From NCBI RefSeq assembly GCF_024055635.1, contig NZ_JAMXMB010000036.1:358864-422863 (forward strand): a DNA stretch of 64,000 nucleotides, in the 5' to 3' direction. Under the pieces are notes generated by a model. That model saw nothing but the letters and a program-made list of their open reading frames with translations, searched no databases and had not been told where the DNA came from. The translations under genes were made by a program, and so were the position numbers. Position 1 is the stretch's first letter. Each line of letters starts with the position of its first letter. Source of the stretch: Microbacterium yannicii (GTDB lineage: Bacteria; Actinomycetota; Actinomycetes; Actinomycetales; Microbacteriaceae). Positions 49,417 to 56,926 of the stretch are shown here, piece after piece.

Positions 49417-51965
49417 ATGAGACGTTGACGGATGCTGCGGCGCAGCCGATCGGGGATCACCGCGTCGACGAGCCGGTGTTCCGGCAGGTCGACCAGCCGC
49501 TGGCCGTGCGGGCGCGCGACCTGCTCGATCGGCTCACGCCCGACGAGCGCATCGCGATGCTGCACCAGGCGGCCCCCGCGATCGAGCGGCTCGGCGTCCC
49601 GGCCTGGCACACCGGCTGCGAGGCGCTGCACGGCGTCGCGTGGCTCGGGCGCGCGACGGTGTTCCCGCAGCCCGTCGGCCTCGCCGCGACGTGGGACACC
49701 GAGCTCGTGCGCCAGGTCGGCGAGGTCGCCGCGGTCGAGGTGCGCGCCAAGCGCGCCGAGAACCCGATGGTGAGCCTCAATGTCTGGGCGCCGGTCGTGA
49801 ACACGCTGCGGCACCCGGCATGGGGACGCAACGAGGAGGGCTACTCCGAAGACCCGCACGTCACCGCGCAGTTCGGCACCGCCTACTCGCGGGGACTGCG
49901 CGGAGAGCACCCGCGTGTGTGGCGCACGGTGCCGGCCCTCAAGCACTTCCTCGCCTACAACAACGAGACCGACCGCTCCACGACGTCCTCCGAGATGTCG
50001 CTCCGCACCCTCCACGAAGAGGAGCTGCCGGCCTTCCGCGAAGCTCTCGAGGCCGGTGCCGCGGGCGGCATCATGCTCGCCTACAACCAGGTCAACGGCG
50101 TCCCGGCGCACACGCAGCCCGAACTCGTCGCGGAAGCGCGCTCGTGGTCCGACGAGTCGATCGCGGTGGTATCGGATGCCGGCGCGCCGACGTTCCTCGT
50201 GACCACTCAGCGCGCACAGCCCGACCACGTGCACGCGGCAGCGGCACTGGTGCGCTCGGGCCTCGATTCGTTCACCGACAACGAGGCCGACGCGGAGCCC
50301 ACCATCGGCTACCTGCGCGAGGCGCTGGCCGCCGGGCTCCTCACGACGGACGACATCGACCGGGCGGTGGTGCGCCTGCTCGAGCTGCGCATCCGCACCG
50401 GTGAATTCGACGGCGCCGACGACCCCTACGCGGGCATCGGCGTCGAGGCGATCGACGCGCCGGAGGCGCGCGCGCTCGCCCGAGAGACGGTGGCGCGCTC
50501 CGTCGTCGTGCTGCGGAACGACGACGGGGTGCTGCCACTCTCGGACGCCGGCCGGGTCGCGGTCGTCGGACCGCTCGCCGACCTGGTGCTCACCGACTGG
50601 TACGCGGGCACCCCGCCGTACGCGGTGGGGATCGGCGCAGCGGCTGCGGAGCGCTTCGGCGAGGCCGAGGTGGTCACGGGCGCCGACACGGTAGCGCTCC
50701 GCGCGGCGTCGAACGGCCGGTACGTCGTCGCCGCGGCCGACGGGGCGGTCGTCGAGGCGTCGGCCGACACCGTCGGCGAAGAGGCGCTGTTCGACGTCAC
50801 GGACTGGGGTGACGGCATCCTGACCCTCCGCTCCCACGCGAGCGGGCTGCTGCTCACCGGCGGAGCGTGGCCGATGCGCGCGGACGCCGCCCGCGTCGGC
50901 GGCTGGGTCGTGCAGGAGAGCTTCCGCCGGCATCTGCATGCCGACGGCTCGTGGTCGCTGCTGCACCTCGGCTCCGGCCGCTGGGTGCGCACCTTCCGCG
51001 ACTCGGGCCTCCTGGCAGCGGAGGCGGTGACGCTCGAGAACGCCGAACGGTTCGGCGTACGCGTCGTGCGCTCGGGCGCCTCCGCGGTCGCCGACGCGGC
51101 CGCACGCGCCGACGCCGTCATCGTCGCGGTCGGCAACGACCCGCATCTCGCAGGCCGCGAGACCGAGGACCGGCCGCACCTGCGGCTGCCCGCCGCAGCC
51201 GCCGAGGTGTGGCGCGTCGCACGCGACGCGAACCCTCGCGCGGTGCTCACGGTCGTGTCGAGCTATCCGTATGTGCTGGACGACACGGATGCCGCCACCG
51301 TCGTGTGGTCGAGCCACGGCGGCCAGGAGCTCGGCCACGGCGTCATCGACGTGCTCGCGGGCGACCGCGAGCCGTACGGACGCCTGTCGCAGAGCTGGCC
51401 CGCGACCGAGGAGCAGGCCGGCGACCTGTTCGACTACGACACGCTGCGCCAGGGCGCGACCTATCGGCACCAGGCCGACGCGCCGACGTTCGCGTTCGGC
51501 CACGGCCTCACCTATTCGTCGGTGGCGTACGAGTCGGTGACGGCGGATGCCGCGACCGCGGCGCCTGCGCCGACGCACCGTCATGCCGGCTTCGCGCCGC
51601 GCGCGGACGAGGCCGTCGTGCGGGCGGTGGTGCGGGTGCGCAACACCGGCGACCGCGACGCCGAAGAGCTCGTGCAGCTGTACGCGCTGCCGGGGCAGGG
51701 GTTCGCTCTTCCGACGCCGCGCCGAGTCCTGGTCGCGTACCGCCGGGTGCGGCTCGCGCCCGGCGAGACCGCCGACGTCGAGCTGTCGTTCTCGCCCGAC
51801 CGCCTCGCGGTGTGGGACGACGATGCGCGCCTTCCCGGCGCGGTGGACGACTGGCTCCATGCCGGCGCCCTCCGCGTCCAGCACGGGTCGTACGTCCTCG
51901 CCGCCGGCCGCTCCGCCTGGGACCTGCCGGTCCGCGCCGCCTTCGAGGTCACCGCCGCGTCCTGA
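49413..51965 (+). CDS. Glycoside hydrolase family 3 enzyme with inserted beta-trefoil-like domain
   Basis: This 850-residue GH3 enzyme (beta-glucosidase or beta-xylosidase) has the N-terminal barrel with NVWAPVVNTLRHPAWGRNEEGYSEDP, KHFLAYNNE and the nucleophile Asp255 in VVSDAGAP. The C-terminal domain has VLRNDDGVLPLS and FGHGLTYS, and a final fibronectin-like domain. Between about residues 425 and 550 it carries an inserted segment (LRAASNGRYVVAAADGAVVEA...) with the repeats of fascin or actin-crosslinking beta-trefoils, found in some GH3 enzymes as a possible sugar-binding module. GGAGGATGAGCG precedes the ATG, which overlaps the GH31 stop. It would finish the glucan backbone after GH31 (inference). 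Confidence 0.9.
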   Translation: MNETLTDAAAQPIGDHRVDEPVFRQVDQPLAVRARDLLDRLTPDERIAMLHQAAPAIERLGVPAWHTGCEALHGVAWLGRATVFPQPVGLAATWDTELVRQVGEVAAVEVRAKRAENPMVSLNVWAPVVNTLRHPAWGRNEEGYSEDPHVTAQFGTAYSRGLRGEHPRVWRTVPALKHFLAYNNETDRSTTSSEMSLRTLHEEELPAFREALEAGAAGGIMLAYNQVNGVPAHTQPELVAEARSWSDESIAVVSDAGAPTFLVTTQRAQPDHVHAAAALVRSGLDSFTDNEADAEPTIGYLREALAAGLLTTDDIDRAVVRLLELRIRTGEFDGADDPYAGIGVEAIDAPEARALARETVARSVVVLRNDDGVLPLSDAGRVAVVGPLADLVLTDWYAGTPPYAVGIGAAAAERFGEAEVVTGADTVALRAASNGRYVVAAADGAVVEASADTVGEEALFDVTDWGDGILTLRSHASGLLLTGGAWPMRADAARVGGWVVQESFRRHLHADGSWSLLHLGSGRWVRTFRDSGLLAAEAVTLENAERFGVRVVRSGASAVADAAARADAVIVAVGNDPHLAGRETEDRPHLRLPAAAAEVWRVARDANPRAVLTVVSSYPYVLDDTDAATVVWSSHGGQELGHGVIDVLAGDREPYGRLSQSWPATEEQAGDLFDYDTLRQGATYRHQADAPTFAFGHGLTYSSVAYESVTADAATAAPAPTHRHAGFAPRADEAVVRAVVRVRNTGDRDAEELVQLYALPGQGFALPTPRRVLVAYRRVRLAPGETADVELSFSPDRLAVWDDDARLPGAVDDWLHAGALRVQHGSYVLAAGRSAWDLPVRAAFEVTAAS

Positions 51966-51976
51966 CGCGCCATCCG

Positions 51977-52151
51977 TCTCGCCGCCGGCGCTCTGCGCTC
52001 AGTTACCGGAGCTTCATGCCGGTCGCTGAGCGAGCGCCGGCGAGACGACGCGTGACGCCTCCCGGGCGAGGCTTCGACAGGTCAACCGGATCTGCGGCGA
52101 ACCCACCCCGCCCGGTCGTTGAGCGAGCGAGGAACGAGCGAGACGAAACGC
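51977..52151. repeat. Dispersed repeat copies between convergent genes
   Basis: The 214-base gap after the GH3 gene is nearly all repeat. An inverted pair at 51977-52011 and 52021-52053 (CGGTCGCTGAGCGAGCGCCG) can form a hairpin. A CTTCGACAGGTCAACC piece lies near 52073, and a full copy CGGTCGTTGAGCGAGCGAGG... lies at 52113-52151. The elements may terminate transcription from both sides. Confidence 0.8.
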
Positions 52152-52179
52152 GCCGAACCTGCGTCGACGTGTTGTCGCG

Positions 52180-53094
52180 TCAGGGGGCGAGCTCGGCCGC
52201 CAGGGCGCGGGTCTCGGCGGGCGTCCAGATGCGCTCGCCGAAGGCGTGTCGGTGGGCGAGCGAGAGCTCGGCGCCCGGCGCGAGCACGATGTGCTCGTCG
52301 AACGACGGAGAGGGCGCGATGATCGGGAACGGCTCGCTGCGCACGAACCAGCGGATCGCGGGGGCGCCGGTCGATGTGCCCGCGAACGCGAGAACGGTGC
52401 CGCCGCCGTCGAACTCGTCGTGCTCACCGGAGAGGGCGACCCACGGAGAGTCGAGGCCCATGACGGCGTCGGCGCCGGCGTCGTCGGGCAGCCCGGCGGC
52501 GAGGACGCGGCCGCCCGTCCACGCCCGCGGCATCCGGATCACGAACCCGGTGTAACCGGCGTTCGGCCGACCCTGCGTGGTGGGGCTGCCGAACTCGAGA
52601 TCGCGGCCGGCGACGTTGCGGAGCGTCGTGGAGAAGTCGAGCAGCCACAGCCCCCGCTCGGCGTCGACACCATGGAACCGGTGGCTGCGGGTCTCGGTCA
52701 CCCATTCCTCGCCGGCCTGCGTGATCCAGGTGAGCTCTTCGGTGAACGACACGGCGGCGCCGGCATCCACCATCGCCGTGAAGCCGTCGTGACGCATGCG
52801 CCCGACGTTGTCGAGGAGCGCATAGTCGCCGGTCTCCGGGCGGAAGGTGTTGCCGCCCCAGAAGTTCTGTCCCGACACGTGGGTCCACGTCATCTGCAGT
52901 CCCTTGTGCCAGCGGTGGTCCCACGGGCGGTACGCGGTGAGCGGGGCGCCGTCGAGCGTGCGGAGCGGGTGGAGGAAGGGCTTCGGGCCCTCCGACAGCG
53001 CCCCGCCGGGATCGAAGGCGTACCGCGCGATGTCGACCCCGCCCGTCGTCACGGTCAGGTGGGTGTCGTCGCGGCGCAGCGTGAGGTGGGTCAC
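52180..53094 (-). CDS. PmoA family protein (DUF6807-like)
   Basis: This 304-residue protein matches the PmoA/DUF6807 pattern. It has FLHPLRTLDGAPLTAYRPWDHRWHKGLQMTW near the N-terminus, where DH.WH.G is the family hallmark, then NFWGGNTF and a central antiparallel beta region with TRSHRFHG. The predicted fold is a beta-sandwich like aldose-epimerase relatives. Proteins of this family lie in bacterial sugar clusters next to Gfo/Idh oxidoreductases, but no reaction is established. There is no signal peptide. A LacI-type palindrome precedes it by 25 bases, so it is likely co-regulated with the pectin genes despite its isolated position. Confidence 0.78.
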   Translation of the reverse strand: MTHLTLRRDDTHLTVTTGGVDIARYAFDPGGALSEGPKPFLHPLRTLDGAPLTAYRPWDHRWHKGLQMTWTHVSGQNFWGGNTFRPETGDYALLDNVGRMRHDGFTAMVDAGAAVSFTEELTWITQAGEEWVTETRSHRFHGVDAERGLWLLDFSTTLRNVAGRDLEFGSPTTQGRPNAGYTGFVIRMPRAWTGGRVLAAGLPDDAGADAVMGLDSPWVALSGEHDEFDGGGTVLAFAGTSTGAPAIRWFVRSEPFPIIAPSPSFDEHIVLAPGAELSLAHRHAFGERIWTPAETRALAAELAP

Positions 53095-53118
53095 TCGTCC
53101 ATTGTGCCGGAGAGTGCA

Positions 53119-53132
53119 GGAAAACGCTTCCC
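53119..53132. promoter_or_regulatory. LacI-type operator (GGAAAACGCTTCCC)
   Basis: A CG-centred palindrome of the GGWAA class lies 25 bases upstream of the PmoA-like gene, where it would overlap its promoter. It is the last site of the class in the window and marks the right-hand end of the regulated island. Confidence 0.65.
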
Positions 53133-53296
53133 CGAGGGTCTTATCGTCAGAAGACGCGGCGAAGCTCGCGTGTATAGCGCGTTTTGCGCTCGAACGGTAG
53201 GGGGCGCTTCGCAGATCGTGCCCGCGCTAACGTCATCGTCATCTCAACCGAGACACCGCACCCCCCGCGGTGTCCACGAGACAAAGGAGAGATCAC

Positions 53297-53578
53297 ATGC
53301 TCTGGACAATCCTCGGCCTCATCATCATCGGCCTCATCGCCGGTCTCATCGCTCGCGCCATCATTCCCGGCAAGCAGAGCATGGGCATCCTGCTGACGAT
53401 CGTCCTCGGAATCGTCGGCTCGTTCGTCGGCGGTTTCCTGGGCTTCCTGCTCTTCGGCAGCGACCCCAACGGCGGCTTCCTGCAGCCGGCCGGCATCATC
53501 GGGTCCATCCTCGGCTCGATCATCGTGCTCGGCCTGTACGTGCTGTTCACGCGTCGCCGCGGAGTCACCCGGTCCTGA
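53297..53578 (+). CDS. GlsB/YeaQ/YmgE-type small membrane protein
   Basis: This 93-residue protein has three hydrophobic segments, MLWTILGLIIIGLIAGLIAR, GILLTIVLGIVGSFVGGFLG and IIGSILGSIIVLGLYVLF, separated by short loops with IPGKQ and GSDPNGG. This is the transglycosylase-associated (GlsB/YeaQ/YmgE) pattern; members are stress-induced in several bacteria, and the biochemical role is unclear. AAAGGAGAG precedes the ATG at 53297; an upstream GTG-like extension is unnecessary. A good hairpin terminator follows at 53600. It is a single-gene unit. Confidence 0.9.
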   Translation: MLWTILGLIIIGLIAGLIARAIIPGKQSMGILLTIVLGIVGSFVGGFLGFLLFGSDPNGGFLQPAGIIGSILGSIIVLGLYVLFTRRRGVTRS

Positions 53579-53599
53579 CCGGCCCGCGGGCACAAACCG

Positions 53600-53638
53600 T
53601 CGCCCGGATCCGCGCGTCCCTCGCGTGGGTCCGGGCGA
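53600..53638 (+). terminator. Rho-independent-like terminator
   Basis: A stem of TCGCCCGGATCC with its near complement (53628-53638, one mismatch), closed by a GC-rich loop and followed by TTCTTCT. It is the best intrinsic terminator in the window and ends the small membrane protein transcript. Confidence 0.8.
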
Positions 53639-53654
53639 TTCTTCTGCCTGCGGT

Positions 53655-53930
53655 CAGGCGCGTTTCGTCTCGCTCGTTCCTCGCTCGCTCAACGACCGGA
53701 ATGAATGCATCGGCCTTGCGACGTCAGGCGCGTTCCGCGCCCGCTCGACGACCCAACCTCGACCTTCGGTCGTTGAGCGAGGGAGCGCCAGCGACCGAGA
53801 CGAAACGCCCCGGCCTCGCGACGTCAGGCGCGTTTCGTCTCGCTCGTTCCTCGCTCGCTCAACGACCGGACCTCGACCTTCGGTCGTTGAGCGAGGGAGC
53901 GCCAGCGACCGAGACGAAACGCCTCGGACC
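53655..53930. repeat. Array of four dispersed repeat copies forming long hairpins
   Basis: The 394-base gap 53579-53972 holds a terminator and then four copies of the CGTTTCGTCTCGCTCG repeat: forward at 53660-53698, inverse at 53767-53808, forward at 53830-53868 and inverse at 53881-53922. The last two form arms of about 39 bp around a 12-base loop. GACGTCAGGCGCGTT also recurs before two copies. No gene is supported here. Confidence 0.9.
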
Positions 53931-53972
53931 GACGGGCAGCACCAGGACCGGGGCGCGCTCGGCGACCGCGTC

Positions 53973-55616
53973 TCAGGCGCCGGCGAGGGCCTCGGACACC
54001 ACCTCGCGAGCCTCGGCCTGCACCTGTGCCAGGTGCTCGGGTCCGCGGAGCGATTCGGCGTAGAGCTTGTAGACGTCCTCGGTGCCCGACGGGCGCGCGG
54101 CGAACCACGCGTGCTCGGTCTGCACCTTGAGTCCGCCGATCGCCGCGCCGTTGCCGGGCGCGTGCGACAGCCTGGCGGTGATCGGCTCTCCGGCGAGCTC
54201 GGTCGCGGTGACCGCCTCCGGCGCCAGCTTTCCGAGCGCGGCCTTCTGGGCGGGGGAAGCCGGGGCATCCACTCGCTGGTACGCCGAGGCGCCGAACTCG
54301 GCCTCGAGCTCCGCGTAGCGCTGCGAGGGCGTCTTGCCGGTCACCGCGAGGATCTCGGCCGCGAGCAGGCACAGCAGGATGCCGTCCTTGTCGGTGGTCC
54401 AGACGCTCCCGTCGCGGCGCAGGAACGATGCGCCCGCGGACTCCTCGCCGCCGAAGGCGACGGATCCGTCGAGGAGGCCGGGAACGAACCACTTGAAGCC
54501 GACGGGCACCTCGAGCAGCGGCCGCCCGAGCGATGCGGCCACGCGGTCGATGATCATCGAGCTGACGAGGGTCTTGCCGACCGCGGCATCCGTCGGCCAT
54601 TCCGGTCGATGCGAGTACAGGTAGTCGATGGCGACGGCCAGGTAGTGATTGGGGTTCATCAGCCCGGCGTCCGGCGTCACGATGCCGTGGCGGTCGGCGT
54701 CCGCGTCGTTGCCGGTCAGGATGTCGTACTCGTCGCGACGGCCGATGAGGCCGGCCATCGCCGACGGCGACGACGGGTCCATGCGGATCTTCTCGTCCCA
54801 GTCGAGCGTCATGAACCGCCACGTCGGGTCGACGTCGGGGTTCACGACCGTGAGGTCGAGCTCGTGCACCTCGGCGATGAGCGCCCAGTACTCGACAGAC
54901 GCGCCGCCGAGGGGGTCGGCGCCGATGCGCACACCCGCGCGGCGGATCGCCTCCATGTCGATGATGTTCGCGAGGTCGCGCACGTACGCATCGCGGAAGT
55001 CGTACTCGCCGAGCGTGTCGGCGTCGATGTCGCGGAACGGGGTCCGCGCCACGCCTTCCAGGTTCGCCGCGATGAGCTCGTTGGCCCGGTCGGCGATCCA
55101 GCCGGTCGCGTCGGTGTCGGCGGGTCCGCCGTTCGGCGGGTTGTACTTGAAGCCGCCGTCGCGCGGCGGATTGTGGCTCGGTGTCACCACGATGCCGTCG
55201 GAGCGGCTCGGGTCGGCGGCATCCTTCCCGCGGTTGTAGGTGAGGATGGCGTGGCTGAGCGCGGGCGTCGGCACCCACGAATCGCGGGCGTCCACCCGCA
55301 CATCGACGCCGTTGGCGACGAGCACTTCGATGGCGCTGCGCTCGGCCGGAAGCGACAGCCCATGCGTGTCGCGGCCGAGGAAGAGCGGCCCCTCGATGTT
55401 CTGAGACCGGCGGTAGTCGACGATCGCCTGGGTCGTGGCGAGAATGTGGGTCTCGTTGAAGCTGGCCGACAGCGACGAGCCGCGATGCCCGCTCGTGCCG
55501 AACGCGACGCGCTGCTCGGGCACGGCCGGATCCGGGGCGATGTCGTAATAGGCGGAGATCACCTCATCGATGTCGATGAGGTCGGATGCTTCGGCGGGCT
55601 GTCCTGCGCGACTCAT
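53973..55616 (-). CDS. pgm: Phosphoglucomutase (alpha-D-glucose phosphate-specific)
   Basis: This 547-residue enzyme interconverts glucose 1-phosphate and glucose 6-phosphate in the cytoplasm, linking sugar catabolism with glycogen and cell-wall precursors. It begins with AFGTSGHRGSS and has the phosphoserine loop VVTPSHNPPRDGGFKYNPPNGG with Ser147, matching Ser146 of E. coli Pgm in both context and position. The metal loop reads GNDADADRHGI and the sugar loop GGEESAG. Length agrees with the E. coli enzyme (546). I start at the ATG at 55616. It is a lone gene between the repeat array and the divergent prephenate dehydratase gene. Confidence 0.95.
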   Translation of the reverse strand: MSRAGQPAEASDLIDIDEVISAYYDIAPDPAVPEQRVAFGTSGHRGSSLSASFNETHILATTQAIVDYRRSQNIEGPLFLGRDTHGLSLPAERSAIEVLVANGVDVRVDARDSWVPTPALSHAILTYNRGKDAADPSRSDGIVVTPSHNPPRDGGFKYNPPNGGPADTDATGWIADRANELIAANLEGVARTPFRDIDADTLGEYDFRDAYVRDLANIIDMEAIRRAGVRIGADPLGGASVEYWALIAEVHELDLTVVNPDVDPTWRFMTLDWDEKIRMDPSSPSAMAGLIGRRDEYDILTGNDADADRHGIVTPDAGLMNPNHYLAVAIDYLYSHRPEWPTDAAVGKTLVSSMIIDRVAASLGRPLLEVPVGFKWFVPGLLDGSVAFGGEESAGASFLRRDGSVWTTDKDGILLCLLAAEILAVTGKTPSQRYAELEAEFGASAYQRVDAPASPAQKAALGKLAPEAVTATELAGEPITARLSHAPGNGAAIGGLKVQTEHAWFAARPSGTEDVYKLYAESLRGPEHLAQVQAEAREVVSEALAGA

Positions 55617-55819
55617 GCGTCCAGTCTGCCCTCCCGCCGGGCGTCGCGCACAGCCGATGACGCTCGTGCGCCGTACCGTTCTCAGGAGCGGACCCTCGCC
55701 GCGCACCCATCCGCCTCGGAATCACGGGGCCGGGGCGCCGCGTCCGGCCCTTCGATCCTGCGTACGGTACGCGGGGCAGACGGCGCCCCGGCCTGCGGGC
55801 CGGGCCGCAGGTGCCGGGC

Positions 55820-55825
55820 TAGGCT
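55820..55825 (+). promoter_or_regulatory. -10 element of a leaderless promoter for pheA
   Basis: TAGGCT is followed by seven bases and the GTG start of pheA, so transcription would begin at or next to the start codon. No ribosome binding site is present. The same layout recurs for the LuxR gene (56915-56920). The 216-base gap 55617-55832 otherwise shows only GC-rich palindromic pieces, such as CGTACGGTACG. Confidence 0.6.
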
Positions 55826-55832
55826 GGCACGC

Positions 55833-56813
55833 GTGACTTCCGAGGTCGACGCCGTCGAGGCATCCGCTCCCGTCCGCCGCACCTACAGCTACCTGGGTCC
55901 GGCCGGCACGTTCACCGAGGCGGCGCTCGCGCAGGTTCCCGAGGCGCGCGGGCACGAGTGGCGGTCAGTCCGCAACGTCGGCGAGGCGCTCGCAGATGTC
56001 GTCGAAGGCCGATCGGATGCCGCGATGATCGCCATCGAGAACTCCGTCGACGGCGGGGTGTCGACGGCGCAGGACGCCCTCGCGACGGTGCCCGGGCTCC
56101 GGATCGTGGGGGAGTACCTCGTGCCGGTCGAATTCGTGCTGGTCGGGCGCCCGGGTGCGCGGCTCGAGGACGTGTCGCTCATCGCGGCGCACCCGGTGGC
56201 CTACGCGCAGTGCCTGCAGTGGCTCACGGCCTCCCTGCCGGCCCACGCGCACGTGCCCGCCGCGAGCAACGTCGCGAGTGCGATGAGCCTTCTCGACGGT
56301 TCGAGCGACGCGGATGCCGCGATCGCACCCCCGGGGATCCTCGAGCACCATGAGCTCGAGCTGCTCGCCTCTAACATCGGCGACAACCCCCACGCGGTGA
56401 CGCGGTTCGTGCTGGTGAGCCGCACCGTGCCGCCGCCCCCGCCGACGGGCGCCGACAAGACCTCCCTCATCGTGGAGCTGCCCGACGACCATCCCGGCGC
56501 CCTGCTCGAGATGCTGGAGCAGTTCGCGACGCGCGGCATCAACCTGTCGCTGCTCGCGTCCCGCCCGATCGGCGACGAGCTCGGCCGCTACCGCTTCGTG
56601 GTCGATGCCGACGGGCACCTCGAAGACGAGCGCATGGCCGATGCGCTGATGGGGCTGCGGCGCTTCAGCCCGCGCGTCACCTTCCTCGGTTCGTACCCGC
56701 GGGCCGACCGGGCCGTCGTCCGCTACCCGGAGCGGTACGCCGACGACGTCTTCGTCGAGGCGCGCGACTGGCTGCGGGGCCTCATCTCCGGCGAGCCCGA
56801 GCTGCAGGACTGA
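55833..56813 (+). CDS. pheA: Prephenate dehydratase
   Basis: This 326-residue enzyme converts prephenate to phenylpyruvate in phenylalanine synthesis. The catalytic domain opens YSYLGPAGTFTEAAL and contains AMIAIENSVDGGV and the conserved TRF motif in HAVTRFVLV. A C-terminal ACT domain follows (SLIVELPDDHPGALLEMLEQFATRGINLSLLASRP), with the ESRP-like region that binds phenylalanine for feedback control. There is no fused chorismate mutase. The GTG start appears leaderless. A tail of about 40 residues after the ACT domain (DRAVVRYPERYADD...) is longer than in many homologues. It stands apart functionally from the sugar genes. Confidence 0.95.
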   Translation: MTSEVDAVEASAPVRRTYSYLGPAGTFTEAALAQVPEARGHEWRSVRNVGEALADVVEGRSDAAMIAIENSVDGGVSTAQDALATVPGLRIVGEYLVPVEFVLVGRPGARLEDVSLIAAHPVAYAQCLQWLTASLPAHAHVPAASNVASAMSLLDGSSDADAAIAPPGILEHHELELLASNIGDNPHAVTRFVLVSRTVPPPPPTGADKTSLIVELPDDHPGALLEMLEQFATRGINLSLLASRPIGDELGRYRFVVDADGHLEDERMADALMGLRRFSPRVTFLGSYPRADRAVVRYPERYADDVFVEARDWLRGLISGEPELQD

Positions 56814-56914
56814 CCGCGTCCGGCGCAGTCACGCTCGCGCGCCGGGCTCACGTCGCCCGCGGGTGAGCACGGCGGCATCCGGCCGCGGCCGCCGGCGCGG
56901 CCATCGCCGCTGGC

Positions 56915-56920
56915 TATGCT
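56915..56920 (+). promoter_or_regulatory. -10 element of a leaderless promoter for the LuxR regulator
   Basis: TATGCT lies six bases before the GTG start at 56927, with no ribosome binding site between. This matches the leaderless pattern seen at pheA. Confidence 0.6.
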
Positions 56921-56926
56921 GTAGCC

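Noticed and set aside
53655..53930. Insertion sequence or transposase remnant.
   Set aside because: No transposase-like coding remnant is present in any frame; only paired short repeats are seen.
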